A stretch of 64,000 nucleotides of DNA from assembly GCA_963691835.1 (NCBI GenBank), contig OY829383.1, positions 496,001 to 560,000 on the forward strand, written 5' to 3'. This DNA comes from G963691835 sp963691835. Lineage in GTDB: Bacteria > Pseudomonadota > Alphaproteobacteria > Thalassobaculales > Thalassobaculaceae. Shown one piece after another: positions 53,107 to 62,385 of the stretch. The notes below the pieces were generated by a model, which saw only the letters and a program-made list of their open reading frames with translations, did no database searches and was not told the origin of the DNA. Numbering within the stretch: position 1 is the first letter of the stretch; each line of letters begins with the position of its first letter. A program made the position numbers and the translations under genes.

Positions 53107-53565
53107 ATGAATGAGATGATGATCAATAATGACAATCAGGCAAAAGCGCTCGCGAGACTTGTAGAGAACGTGGCGCGCATGACTCACAGACAAGGGTATT
53201 CGAACAGCCTTAATCCGGCGCAGTGGAATGCTCTTCGGTATTTTGGGCGGGCGTCGGAAGAGGCGTGCACTGTGATGCATTTCGCGCGTCACCACGGCAC
53301 CACGAAGGGAACCGCGTCCCGGACTGTTGCCGCGTTGGTTGAAAAGCGGTTCGTCCGGCGGCGTCCCTCCACGACAGATCGTCGGAAACACTTCCTCGAA
53401 CTCACACAGTCCGGGCTCGACCTGCTGGCCCAGGATCCGATCCTTCCGCTCGAAACCGCCTTTCAGTCGGTGGATGACGAGCATCGGGTCGCAACGGCGC
53501 GAACGCTCGAGCATGTGATTCGCCACCTGTTTGAGGACAAGGCGGAGATGCATCCGGCCGTATAG
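53107..53565 (+). CDS. MarR family transcriptional regulator
   Basis: A 152-residue winged-helix regulator. The recognition region VMHFARHHGTTKGTASRTVA and the wing VEKRFVRRRPSTTDRRKHFL are typical of MarR proteins, flanked by dimerisation helices. Several start codons lie close together (53107, 53116, 53119). Its target is not evident; the amidase gene downstream is 380 bases away. A long AT-rich leader precedes it. Confidence 0.85.
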   Translation: MNEMMINNDNQAKALARLVENVARMTHRQGYSNSLNPAQWNALRYFGRASEEACTVMHFARHHGTTKGTASRTVAALVEKRFVRRRPSTTDRRKHFLELTQSGLDLLAQDPILPLETAFQSVDDEHRVATARTLEHVIRHLFEDKAEMHPAV

Positions 53566-53948
53566 CCGCCGGGTTCAGCCGGCCCTCATTCAGGAGCCCG
53601 GCCCAGAAAACAGGGCGCTCACCGGCCCTGTCACTCAGACCGGAGATCATTCAATCGCCGGTCCGGGTCCGCCGACCGGAAGTGAGGTCGGTTTGCGGTG
53701 AAGGTGGCGGGCGACATAATCGCTCCCAGGCGTCGCCGCCACTCTTGCCGCCAGCGGTCGACCACGGTCCATAAGACCATGTTCGACCTTCAGGGCATCG
53801 TGACGCTCGGCCAATGACTGGATAAAGCTCCCACCAGTCGGCCGACTGTCCGGCCGGCCGCAGTGTTCGACACTGCCGGTTTTCCATCGTCGACATCACA
53901 CCATCCAGTTGTCAGACTCTCGCCGGACATTGGGCAGGAGGGATCTTC
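53566..53948. other. Non-coding gap between the MarR and amidase genes
   Basis: About 380 bases without a convincing gene. Near its start ACAGGGC / GCCCTGT (53610-53631) forms a 7-bp hairpin that may end the MarR transcript. The last bases contain AGGAGGGAT, the ribosome binding site of the amidase gene. Small frames on the minus strand show no family resemblance. Confidence 0.5.
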
Positions 53949-55340
53949 ATGAGTGCATTGGCGACCGACCCGTTTGAAACGGGCAACATCGCGACATACG
54001 CGGAGGACCTTCGGGCCGGCCGGACGACGGTGCAGGCGACGACACGAGCGTTCCTCGACCGGATCGACGCGTTGAACGACCGGATCGGCGCCTATCTCCA
54101 TGTCGATGCGGAGGGCGCGATGGCGACGGCGGCCGCCCTCGACACCCTGCTCGCCTCGGGTACCGATCTTGGGCCCCTGATGGGCGTTCCTGTCGCCATC
54201 AAGGATATCGTCGCTGTCGCGGGCATGCCGACGACGAATGGCAGCCTTCATGACGCGTCCGACATCACCGGACCGGAAGGCGAGTATGTCGGCCGGTTGC
54301 GGCGCGCCGGATGCGTCATCCTCGGCAAGACCCGCACGGTTGAGTACGCTCTTGGCGCAACTGGCCTGAACGAGAGTCGCGGAACACCCTGGAACCCTTG
54401 GGATTCGGAAGTGCACCGGTTTCCAGGCGGCTCATCCTCTGGCTCAGGCGCCGCTACCGCTGCAGGCATGGCGGCGTTCGCCCTTGGATCGGATACCGGC
54501 GGTTCGGTCCGTATCCCAGCCGCACTTGACGGGATTTTCGGCCACAAGACCACAATCGGGTTGTTGCCGACGGATGGTGTGTTTCCCCTTTGCCCCACCT
54601 TGGACACCCTGGGGCCCCTCTGCCGCAGCGCGGCCGACGGCGCGGTTGTTCACGCCGTCACGACTGGAACAGAGATCCCCCGGCACAAGGACCCAGCGTC
54701 GATCCGACTGGGACGTCCACGCCAGTTCTTCTATGACGACCTGGACCCGGAGGTCGAGGAAACCGTCAACACCGCCATCGAGCATCTTCAGGCGGCCGGT
54801 ATCGAGATTGTCGATATCGACCTGCCCGCCGATCCGGTAGAGCGGGAATGGATGTTCCCGGCCATCTGCCCGCCAGAGCTTGTCGCCGCATTCGGCGAGG
54901 CGCGGTTCGCCAAGGTCCTGGAGGTTTTGGACGCCAGCGTCCGTGCCAGGGCCGAACCGGGGCTTTCGGTGCCCGGGCACATCCATGCTGCAGCCTTGAT
55001 CCGCCATCGGGAGCTTCGTGCCTTGGCGCCGGGTTTCTTCCCGGACGTGGACGGCTGGATCGCACCGACTGTCCCGTTCCTGGCCAAACCATTGACCGAT
55101 ATGTTCGATCCGGACCTGCTGCCGAGGGCCCTTATGGCGTCCCGCAACACTCAGCCGGCCAATATCTGGGGTCTGTGTGCGACAACACAGCCCGTGCATC
55201 AGTACGGATCCGCACTGCCGGTCGGACTTCAGGTCATTTGCCCACCCCATGAGGATGCGCGCGCCCTGTCGATCGCGATGACGATCGAGGAGATCATCGG
55301 CGCCCCGACCGCTCCCGATCTATCAGGGTTCCTGAGTTAG
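53949..55340 (+). CDS. Amidase signature family hydrolase
   Basis: A 463-residue amidase. The Ser-cisSer-Lys triad is visible: Lys85 in GVPVAIKDIV, Ser162 in FPGGSSSGSG and Ser186 in LGSDTGGSVRIPAA. The C-terminus (YGSALPVGLQVICPPHEDA) fits the family. GatA is unlikely because no GatB or GatC is adjacent; a catabolic amidase or an AtzF/DUR1,2-like allophanate-type hydrolase is possible. Its TAG stop overlaps the convergent truA stop. Confidence 0.88.
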   Translation: MSALATDPFETGNIATYAEDLRAGRTTVQATTRAFLDRIDALNDRIGAYLHVDAEGAMATAAALDTLLASGTDLGPLMGVPVAIKDIVAVAGMPTTNGSLHDASDITGPEGEYVGRLRRAGCVILGKTRTVEYALGATGLNESRGTPWNPWDSEVHRFPGGSSSGSGAATAAGMAAFALGSDTGGSVRIPAALDGIFGHKTTIGLLPTDGVFPLCPTLDTLGPLCRSAADGAVVHAVTTGTEIPRHKDPASIRLGRPRQFFYDDLDPEVEETVNTAIEHLQAAGIEIVDIDLPADPVEREWMFPAICPPELVAAFGEARFAKVLEVLDASVRARAEPGLSVPGHIHAAALIRHRELRALAPGFFPDVDGWIAPTVPFLAKPLTDMFDPDLLPRALMASRNTQPANIWGLCATTQPVHQYGSALPVGLQVICPPHEDARALSIAMTIEEIIGAPTAPDLSGFLS

Positions 55341-56116
55341 CTCCAGAGCTGTTCCCGAGCGGCTGCGCCGGGTTCGCCGTAAACGACCTCAGTCAGGTAT
55401 AGACCGTCCGGAGGGGCGGTCGGTCCAGCCGCGGACCGGTCGCGGGCGTCCAACGCCGCATTGACATCCGACGGCGACCAGCGCCCGTGCCCCACCAGCG
55501 CCAGCGTTCCCACAAAGTTGCGGACCTGGTGGTGGAGGAAGGACCGGGCCTCCGCCACCACATGGACCTCGTCGGCGACCCGGAGCACGTCCAACCGATC
55601 AAGCGTTTTCACCGGCGACGCCGCCTGGCATTGGACCGCCCGGAAGCTCGTAAAATCATGATTTCCCAAGAGAGTTTTTGCCGCGGCGCTCATGGCGTCC
55701 ACGTCCAAGGCCCGGGCAACGTGCCAGACCCTGCCGGCATCGAGCGCCGGCGGCGCCGAGCGGTTGGAGATCCGGTAGAGATACTTCCGCCCCGTAGCAG
55801 AGAAGCGCGCATGGAACTCGGGCTCGGCCAAATGCGCCTCCAGCACGACCACGGGCACCTCCCTCAAATGGGCGTTGGTGGCCAGCTTGAGTTTCTCGGG
55901 CGCAAACCGGTCCGTCTCTAGGTCCAGATGAGCGGCCTGCCCCAGCGCGTGGACGCCGCTATCCGTTCGTCCGGCGCCGACGACTTCCGGGGACTCGCCA
56001 GAGAACGCATGGACCGCTTCTTCGAGGGCTTGCTGAACCGTGGTCCCGTTGGACTGTCGCTGCCAGCCCACGAAACCGCGTCCATCATACTCAATCAGGA
56101 GACGATACCGCGGCAT
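55337..56116 (-). CDS. truA: tRNA pseudouridine38-40 synthase
   Basis: A 259-residue TruA, making pseudouridine at positions 38-40 of the anticodon arm. The catalytic Asp is in GAGRTDSGVHALGQ; MPRYRLLIEYDGRGFVGWQRQ is the classical N-terminus and the C-terminal AVQCQAASPVKTLDRLDV strand is kept. It is third in a def-fmt-truA unit, 8 bases after fmt, a common bacterial arrangement. Its stop codon overlaps that of the opposing amidase gene. Confidence 0.96.
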   Translation of the reverse strand: MPRYRLLIEYDGRGFVGWQRQSNGTTVQQALEEAVHAFSGESPEVVGAGRTDSGVHALGQAAHLDLETDRFAPEKLKLATNAHLREVPVVVLEAHLAEPEFHARFSATGRKYLYRISNRSAPPALDAGRVWHVARALDVDAMSAAAKTLLGNHDFTSFRAVQCQAASPVKTLDRLDVLRVADEVHVVAEARSFLHHQVRNFVGTLALVGHGRWSPSDVNAALDARDRSAAGPTAPPDGLYLTEVVYGEPGAAAREQLWS

Positions 56117-56124
56117 CCGGCCCC

Positions 56125-57081
56125 TCAGCGGAAGACTGTGCCGGGCGCAACCGCGTGGCCCCTCAGGAAGGCGTCAACATCCATGGCCGCCTTGCCTTGA
56201 CGTTGAATTCGGGTGGGCCGGAGCGCATCGGCCCCGCAGGCGACCGTCATGTCAGGGTGGAGGACGGTTCCCGGCTCATTCGTCAGCGCGCCAAGCGAAA
56301 CGACATCAGCAGAGAGGACTTTGTACCGCTGCTGGTCGTAGGTGAACCACGCACCGGGCCAAGGGTCGAGGGCGCGGATCTGACGTTCAACGTCGCGTGC
56401 GGGGAGGCTCCAGTCGATCCGTCCGTCTTCCTTGTCGAGCTTGGCAGCATAGGTCACGCCCTCGTCCGGCTGCGGCTCGGGATCAACCTCACCGGAGGCG
56501 AGCCGGGCAAGGCACGTCACAATCATCTCAGCGCCGATCCCCGCAAGGGTGTCATGCAGGCTTGCCCCGGTGTCGTCTGGCGCTATCGGGACGGACCGGT
56601 GACCCAGCATCGCACCGGTATCCAGCCCCTCATCCATTGCCATCAGCGTGACGCCACTTTCGGTATCTCCGGCAAGGATTGCCCGTTGTATCGGTGCGGC
56701 CCCGCGCCATCGCGGCAAAAGCGACGCATGGACGTTGACGCAGCCGAGACGGGGCGCCCTCAGAATCTCTCTCGGCAGGATCAGGCCATACGCCACGACG
56801 ACGGCGACATCGACCTCTAAGCCTTTAAAAAGTTCGATTTCTTGGTCATCGCGCAGGCTCAGCGGCGTGCGGACCTCAATTCCCCGGGCGTCGGCCAACA
56901 GATGGACCGGCGACGCCCGGCGTTTCTTGCCACGCCCGGCAGGCCGCGGTGGCTGACTATAAACCGCGACCACGTCGTGCCCAGCGTCGAGAATGGCCTT
57001 AAGCGTGGGAACCGAGAAATCGGGCGTTCCCATGAACGCGACGCGGAGACGCGCGGGCGCTTCGGCAGAGACCTCGGCCAT
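56125..57081 (-). CDS. fmt: Methionyl-tRNA formyltransferase
   Basis: A 318-residue enzyme formylating initiator Met-tRNA. It has RVAFMGTPDFSVPTL, the catalytic HASLLPRWRGAAPIQRAI with Asn-Val-His before it, and TGVTLM-like GVTLMAMDEGLDTG, followed by a C-terminal OB domain. ATG 57081 is preceded by AAGGAG; a GTG at 57087 is less well placed. It is the second gene of def-fmt-truA, 17 bases after def. Confidence 0.96.
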   Translation of the reverse strand: MAEVSAEAPARLRVAFMGTPDFSVPTLKAILDAGHDVVAVYSQPPRPAGRGKKRRASPVHLLADARGIEVRTPLSLRDDQEIELFKGLEVDVAVVVAYGLILPREILRAPRLGCVNVHASLLPRWRGAAPIQRAILAGDTESGVTLMAMDEGLDTGAMLGHRSVPIAPDDTGASLHDTLAGIGAEMIVTCLARLASGEVDPEPQPDEGVTYAAKLDKEDGRIDWSLPARDVERQIRALDPWPGAWFTYDQQRYKVLSADVVSLGALTNEPGTVLHPDMTVACGADALRPTRIQRQGKAAMDVDAFLRGHAVAPGTVFR

Positions 57082-57098
57082 CGGCACTCCTTCCGGGC

Positions 57099-57620
57099 TC
57101 AGCCCTCAGCGGCGCGTTGCTTCTTCGCCTTCACCATCTTCTTGATGATCATGTTGCGCTTCAGCATGGAGAGATGGTCCACGAACAGCACCCCACCGAG
57201 GTGATCGATCTCGTGTTGGAGACAGCGCGCGAGCAGCCCGTCAGCGCCGATCGTTTTCTCCGCACCGGTCTCGTCGGTGTAGCGCACCTCGACCTCGAGT
57301 GGCCGGATCACCTCGGCATAATGCCCGGGCAGAGACAGACAACCCTCTTCATAAGGTCCCGTCTCTTCAGATTCGGCGACGACTTCAGGGTTGATCATCC
57401 GGACCGGATTGGGCGGTTGATCCTCTTTGGCGACATCGGCGACCAGTACCCGTCTCGATACACCGATCTGGGGCGCGGCAAGGCCTATGCCGGGTGCGGC
57501 GTACATTGTCTCCAGCATGTTGTCCAAGAGCAGCCGCAGATCGTCGTCGACCTCCTCCACGGTTGCGCATTTGGTCTTCAACATCGGGTCCGGCGCCCAG
57601 AGGATTGGCAAAACGGCCAT
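57099..57620 (-). CDS. def: Peptide deformylase
   Basis: A 173-residue metalloprotease removing the N-terminal formyl group from new proteins. All three motifs are present: GIGLAAPQIG, EGCLSLPG and QHEIDHLGG, giving the Cys and two His metal ligands and the catalytic Glu. It is a type I enzyme with a basic C-terminus. It heads the def-fmt-truA unit, divergent from rmuC. Confidence 0.97.
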   Translation of the reverse strand: MAVLPILWAPDPMLKTKCATVEEVDDDLRLLLDNMLETMYAAPGIGLAAPQIGVSRRVLVADVAKEDQPPNPVRMINPEVVAESEETGPYEEGCLSLPGHYAEVIRPLEVEVRYTDETGAEKTIGADGLLARCLQHEIDHLGGVLFVDHLSMLKRNMIIKKMVKAKKQRAAEG

Positions 57621-57760
57621 GATCTCATCGATTCGTAACAGACGGCGACGGAGACGTAAGGGCGGAAACCAGAGCCGTCAAGGCTCCCAGACAGCAGAGC
57701 GTTGGAGTCGACCCGGGATGGTAGATTGAAGCCTCCTCTTGCCAGGAGCACGGAACCACG

Positions 57761-58936
57761 ATGGACCCGGTCATTGTTTTTGGGGGTGCGCTCGCCCTTC
57801 TCCTCGCCTTGGGCATGGCACTGGTGTTGAGCGTCGTCTCCAAGCAGCGCCAACAGCTTGGCGATACCGCTCGCACACTCGACGAGGCGCTGCGGCGGCA
57901 GGCGGAGTCGGTCGAGCGGCTGGCGGAGGCACAAGCTGCCCTCGGCGGCCGGGTCGGTCAGATCGCGGAATCGGCCACGCTCTCCCAAGAGCGTTTGACG
58001 AACACCCTGCGCGAACAGGAACGGGTTCTGTCAAAGCGGTTGGATGACCGCCTCGCCGATGTGGGCCGCCGGGTGGGTGAAAGCCTGGAGAAGACATCCG
58101 AGAAGTCACAGACCAGCCTCACCGAATTGAAGGAACGGCTTGCGGTCATCGACGCCGCGCAGAAGAACATCACCGAGTTGTCGACCCAGGTCGTCGGCCT
58201 TCAGGATGTTCTCAGCAACAAGCAGGCGCGCGGCGCGTTCGGAGAAATCCAGCTATCGGATATCGTCACCGCCGCTCTTCCGCCGAACGCTTACGACTTT
58301 CAGGTCACCTTGGACGGCGGGGTCCGCGCCGACTGTCTCCTCCGGTTGCCCAACCCGCCGGGCCCGATCGTCATCGACGCGAAGTTTCCTTTGGAAAGCT
58401 TTACCGCGCTCCAGGAAGCCACCAGCGACGCGGACCGGGAGGCCGCCCGGAAGGCGCTGGGCGCGGACATCCTGCGGCACGTCAAAGCCATCGCCGGGAA
58501 ATACATCATCCCGGGCGAGACGGCGGAATCCGCGCTGATGTTCCTGCCGTCTGAAGCGATCTACGCGGAACTCCACGCCAATCTCGGTGGCATTGTCGCC
58601 CAATCCTTCCGCGAGCGGGTTTGGATCGTCTCTCCAACCACCCTGATGGCGACCCTGAACACCGTTCGTGCGGTTTTGAAGGACGCACGGATGCGGGAAC
58701 AAGCACATGTCATCCAAAAGGAAGTGCATGTCCTTCTCCAGGACATAGAGCGGCTGGACAAACGTGTCGGCAACCTCGAGTCCCACTTCCATCAGGCTGA
58801 GAAAGACATCCGGGAGATTCGCGTCTCCTCAGACAAGATTACCAAGCGTGGCCAGCGCATCGAAGAGATCGAAGTTGGGGAGGGAGAGGCGCTCCTGCCG
58901 GACAATACACCACATATTCAAGGCGTTTCTCAATAA
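57761..58936 (+). CDS. rmuC: DNA recombination protein RmuC
   Basis: A 391-residue RmuC: one N-terminal membrane helix (VIVFGGALALLLALGMALVL), a long coiled coil to about residue 130, then the nuclease-like core (ALPPNAYDFQVTLDGGVRAD, IDAKFPLESF, FLPSEAIYAELHAN). Family members limit recombination at inverted repeats and have been implicated in defence against foreign DNA; the biochemical activity is not settled. It is monocistronic, with a 140-base divergent promoter region shared with def. Confidence 0.93.
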   Translation: MDPVIVFGGALALLLALGMALVLSVVSKQRQQLGDTARTLDEALRRQAESVERLAEAQAALGGRVGQIAESATLSQERLTNTLREQERVLSKRLDDRLADVGRRVGESLEKTSEKSQTSLTELKERLAVIDAAQKNITELSTQVVGLQDVLSNKQARGAFGEIQLSDIVTAALPPNAYDFQVTLDGGVRADCLLRLPNPPGPIVIDAKFPLESFTALQEATSDADREAARKALGADILRHVKAIAGKYIIPGETAESALMFLPSEAIYAELHANLGGIVAQSFRERVWIVSPTTLMATLNTVRAVLKDARMREQAHVIQKEVHVLLQDIERLDKRVGNLESHFHQAEKDIREIRVSSDKITKRGQRIEEIEVGEGEALLPDNTPHIQGVSQ

Positions 58937-59069
58937 ACACTTAAAGATCACAGCACATGTCGGCGCAATCACCTTACATAATACACCTTGAAATTGCCGT
59001 CTGATTGGCAACCTAATTTCCGACACGATTGTCTGATCCTTTGGGGTCGCGTTCTGCTGGGAGGGTGCG

Positions 59070-60416
59070 ATGTGCGGAATCTGCGGATGTCTGTCGAGTT
59101 GCTCGCTCACGGCGGACGAAGGATTTGTGCTGAATGGCGTCAAATGGGCCGGCGGCGCGAACGGCACATCCGGTGGAACGGTCACATGGAGCCTCGCAAC
59201 CTCCAACTTCACATCGGTTCAGCCATTCACGTTCTCCAGCGTCCTCACGGGTGATTTTGCGACGTCTGTCAGTAGTGCGTTCGATGCGTGGGAAGCGATC
59301 GCCGACATCGATTTTGTGCAAGTCAGCGATGCCTCGGATGTGGACATCCGTCTCGGTTTCGCGAGCATCGACGGCGCCAACGGCACACTTGGCACCGCCT
59401 CAACCCGGTTCCTGAGCGACGGTACGCTGACCCAGGCCCATGTTCGTTTTGACGACGCGGAAACGTGGGAGCACTCGACAACCTCCACCGTCTCGGACAG
59501 TGCCCTCAACTTCTACACCGTCGCCCTGCACGAGATCGGGCATGCGATCGGCATTGGCCACTCCGAGACCTCTCCCGCGATCATGGAGGCTTTCTACAAC
59601 GGTGACCTGTTCTCCCTGCAGTCGGACGATATCTCCGCCGCCCAGACGATCTATGGATCTGCAACAACGGAGACGCCGGCGGAGACAATCCACTACGGCG
59701 GTACCGGCGCGGACCTTTTGTCCGGCGACTCAGGTCAAGACACCATGTTCGGTGGTGATGGTATCGACACAATCTTCGGCGGATCGGGGTCTGATGTCCT
59801 CTACGGGAACAAAGAAACCGACATCATCGACGGGGGCGATGGCGCCGATACTCTCTACGGCGGCCAGAACGACGGGCCCGCCACCGTCAACAACGGCGTA
59901 TCCGCGCAACGATCTGGGACGGAGACCCTCTCAGGCGGAGGCGGGACGGACATCATCTATGGCAACCACGGAAATGATCTGATCTTCGGCGGCACGGATG
60001 CAGACACGATTTTCGGTGGTCAGGACAACGATACCCTGTCCGGCGGCTCCGGCGAGGACATCCTCTACGGCAACCTCAATGAGGACTCTCTGATCGGCGG
60101 AAGCGGCAACGACACGCTTTACGGTGGTGCCGGCAACGATACGCTCGACGGCGGTTCGGGCGCGGACGCATTCTACTTCACCTCCGGATCAGGGGCCGAC
60201 GTGCTGACCAGCGGCCCGACCTTTATCCCGCGCGAGTTCATCTTTCTTCAAACGAACATCAACGGCAGCGGGATGGTCCAGGGCTCCGACGCTCTTGAAC
60301 GCATCTCCAACAACAGCTCCGGTCAGGCGGTCCTGGATTTGGGTAGCGGGAACTCCATCACGTTCGAGGCGGTCAGCTCGACCTTCTTCATCGAAAGCGA
60401 CTTCGTGTTCTTCTAA
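59070..60416 (+). CDS. RTX matrixin-type metalloprotease
   Basis: A 448-residue secreted zinc protease. Residues 30-195 form a matrixin-like catalytic domain with the zinc motif HEIGHAIGIGH (His154, Glu155, His158, His164) and a Met-turn at 172. Residues 210-370 are about fifteen RTX nonapeptides of the GGxGxDxL type, which bind calcium. The C-terminus ends in hydrophobic residues (IESDFVFF), like type I secretion signals, and there is no N-terminal signal peptide. The N-terminus is cysteine-rich (MCGICGCLSSCS). No type I exporter genes are adjacent. ATG 59070 follows GGGAGG. Confidence 0.88.
   Translation: MCGICGCLSSCSLTADEGFVLNGVKWAGGANGTSGGTVTWSLATSNFTSVQPFTFSSVLTGDFATSVSSAFDAWEAIADIDFVQVSDASDVDIRLGFASIDGANGTLGTASTRFLSDGTLTQAHVRFDDAETWEHSTTSTVSDSALNFYTVALHEIGHAIGIGHSETSPAIMEAFYNGDLFSLQSDDISAAQTIYGSATTETPAETIHYGGTGADLLSGDSGQDTMFGGDGIDTIFGGSGSDVLYGNKETDIIDGGDGADTLYGGQNDGPATVNNGVSAQRSGTETLSGGGGTDIIYGNHGNDLIFGGTDADTIFGGQDNDTLSGGSGEDILYGNLNEDSLIGGSGNDTLYGGAGNDTLDGGSGADAFYFTSGSGADVLTSGPTFIPREFIFLQTNINGSGMVQGSDALERISNNSSGQAVLDLGSGNSITFEAVSSTFFIESDFVFF
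59697..60172 (+). repeat. RTX nonapeptide-coding repeats
   Basis: About fifteen imperfect 27-base units encode GGxGxDxL-type nonapeptides, interrupted once by a spacer (NDGPATVNNGVSAQRSG). The repeats should form calcium-bound parallel beta rolls that fold after secretion. Confidence 0.85.
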
Positions 60417-60469
60417 CTGGTCGGCATGCTTCCCCTGGTAACGGCCACAGGCATCACCATGTCTCCGCA

Positions 60470-61462
60470 ATGACAGAAGAAACGACTACGAAACAAAGAC
60501 GCCATTTGGGCGGCGGATTTTCCAAACTCCATTTGTTGCCCGGACCGGGCCGGTTGCGGTTGAGCTTTCTCGGCGTTCTCGCGATCATCGGGGCAATCGT
60601 CGCCTATTACGGCATCGGCACTCTGCTTGTGCACCGGATTGCGGATGATCCCAGCTTCGAGCCTCCCTCGGTGCAGTTGGGGTCGAGCCGGTCCGTCGCG
60701 GTCGCCGCGGCCCTGGTCGCGCGGGAGACCGACGTGCACGAGTGGACGGCGAACCATCCGTTCTTCTTCCCGGGCGCGCTCCTCGACAACATGCCGAATT
60801 TCCAGCAGGGCATCGTCTATGCCCTCTCTCGGTTTGCGATCGAAATGTCGGACCATATCGGCCGGACCCGCGGATCGAGCGAAGTCGACCCGGATCTAGA
60901 CCGGGCTGCTGGTCTTCTGAAGTATTCGGGTACTGTCTGGGTGTGGGACCCAGCCGTCTCATGGGCGCCCACGGCAGCCTCGGAAACCCAGTACCGCGCG
61001 GCGCGCCGCGCGCTTCAAAGCTACAATGAGCGTCTGGCGGACGGAGATGCGATCTTTGAGGCCAGAGCCGACAACCTGATGGCCACCCTCGACCGGATTG
61101 CCGCCGATGTCGGCTCGTCGTCGGCGACGATCGACAAGCATCTGGCCGGCCCCCGCCCCTGGTTCTGGGACACCAAGGTCGATGACATCTTCTACAACAC
61201 CAAGGGGCGCCTATACGCCTACTACCTGCTGCTGAAAGCGCTTGAGACGGACTATGAGAAAGTGATCCGGGACCGCGAACTGGGCGAGGTCTGGAAGACC
61301 ATGCTCGATGCGATGCGGGAGGCCGCGAGCCTTTCGCCATGGATCGTCATGAACGGCGACACCGATGGCATCGCGTTCCCGAACCATCTTTCCACCCAAG
61401 GGTTCTATTTGCTCCGCGCGCGCACCACGCTGCGGGAGATCACAAGCATCCTGGCGGCGTAG
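60470..61462 (+). CDS. DUF2333 family membrane-anchored protein
   Basis: A 330-residue protein with a basic cytoplasmic N-terminus, one membrane helix (LRLSFLGVLAIIGAIVAYYG) and a large periplasmic part. Conserved segments include TANHPFFFPGALLDNMPNFQ, the WVWDPAVSW region and DDIFYNTKGRLYAYYLLLKA. These match DUF2333, a family of unknown function found in Rhodospirillales and gammaproteobacteria. It lies 53 bases after the RTX protease gene in the same direction, but a functional link is not shown. Confidence 0.82.
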   Translation: MTEETTTKQRRHLGGGFSKLHLLPGPGRLRLSFLGVLAIIGAIVAYYGIGTLLVHRIADDPSFEPPSVQLGSSRSVAVAAALVARETDVHEWTANHPFFFPGALLDNMPNFQQGIVYALSRFAIEMSDHIGRTRGSSEVDPDLDRAAGLLKYSGTVWVWDPAVSWAPTAASETQYRAARRALQSYNERLADGDAIFEARADNLMATLDRIAADVGSSSATIDKHLAGPRPWFWDTKVDDIFYNTKGRLYAYYLLLKALETDYEKVIRDRELGEVWKTMLDAMREAASLSPWIVMNGDTDGIAFPNHLSTQGFYLLRARTTLREITSILAA

Positions 61463-61498
61463 CCACGGAGTGAACGGCGTCAGCGCCCTCGCGCGCTC

Positions 61499-62176
61499 TC
61501 AGCCTTCGTCTTTCGGCTTCTGCCCGGCTGGAGGCGACATCCTCTCAAGCTGAACCTGGAGCTGGCGCATCTGCTCTTGAAGCAGGCGGATCGCCTCGTC
61601 ACTGGTCGGCGCCGGGGCTGTCCCCTCATCCGGCGCGGCCGGCGTGCTTCCGTCTCCTTCGCCCGTCGGCGGTGCAGCGCCATAGGGGGCGAACATCTGC
61701 ATCGTTTTTTCGAACATCGCCATGTTCTGGCGGCTCATCTCTTCAAAGTGACCAAGCGGGAAGAGGCCGCCCAGTGCCTCTTGCATGTAACTCCGTGTCC
61801 GGTCCTGGTTCTGGGAGAACGCGTTCATCGCGTAATCGAGATACCGCGGCACGACCATCTGAAGGTTGTCGCCATAGAACCCGATGAGCTGCCGGAGGAA
61901 ACTGATCGGCAGGAGGTTCTGGCCCTTCGACTCCTCCTCAACAATGATTTGCGTCAGGACAGAGCGCGTGATGTCCTCGCCGGTCTTCGCGTCGTAGACC
62001 ACGAAATCGATGTTGTCCTTGACCATTTGGCACAAGGTGTCGAGCGTCACATAGCTGCTGGTCGCTGTGTTGTAGAGACGGCGGTTCGCGTATTTCTTGA
62101 TTGTCACGAGGCCACCGGACATCGGCGTCTCTGCCTCCGTGGCGGACGAGGCCGCCTTCCTCGACGTTCTCGACAT
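61499..62176 (-). CDS. phaR: PHA synthesis repressor PhaR
   Basis: A 225-residue DNA-binding regulator that also senses PHA granules. The N-terminal DNA-binding domain reads TIKKYANRRLYNTATSSYV and the adjacent PHB-accumulation domain has ISFLRQLIGFYGDNLQMVVP and YLDYAMNAFSQNQ. The C-terminus is Pro/Gly-rich with a terminal coiled coil. ATG 62176 (MSRTSRKAASSATEA) is preferred; 62122 is an alternative. It is divergent from the phaE/phaC genes, and palindromic sites in the shared region suggest autoregulation. Confidence 0.93.
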   Translation of the reverse strand: MSRTSRKAASSATEAETPMSGGLVTIKKYANRRLYNTATSSYVTLDTLCQMVKDNIDFVVYDAKTGEDITRSVLTQIIVEEESKGQNLLPISFLRQLIGFYGDNLQMVVPRYLDYAMNAFSQNQDRTRSYMQEALGGLFPLGHFEEMSRQNMAMFEKTMQMFAPYGAAPPTGEGDGSTPAAPDEGTAPAPTSDEAIRLLQEQMRQLQVQLERMSPPAGQKPKDEG

Positions 62177-62281
62177 ACCCGGCCCTACCCCTGAAACGTT
62201 CGAGCTTTGCCGCAGCTTCCCTGGCGCAAAAAGGCGTTCGCGCCACACGGCCCGTTCCAAGAGTGTCTCTCCCGGCAATGG

Positions 62282-62313
62282 TTTGCAATGCAAAACAGCA
62301 GTCGCACAATGCG
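62282..62313. promoter_or_regulatory. TGC/GCA palindromes between phaR and phaE, candidate PhaR operators
   Basis: A perfect 13-base palindrome TTTGCA-A-TGCAAA at 62282-62294 and a smaller CGCA-CAA-TGCG at 62303-62313 lie 106 bases from phaR and 73 bases from the PhaE-like gene. They resemble TGC/GCA-type sites described for alphaproteobacterial PhaR. PhaR binding is inferred, not shown. Confidence 0.45.
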
Positions 62314-62385
62314 CTAGCCGATTGTTCGGACTGTCGTGGCCGGGTTCGACTGGTGACAAACGTCTCCCGGCGTTATTGTCCCCTT

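Noticed and set aside
53651..53899. 82-codon minus-strand frame between the MarR and amidase genes
   Set aside because: No ribosome binding site, no family resemblance and a Trp/Arg/Gly-rich composition typical of random frames.
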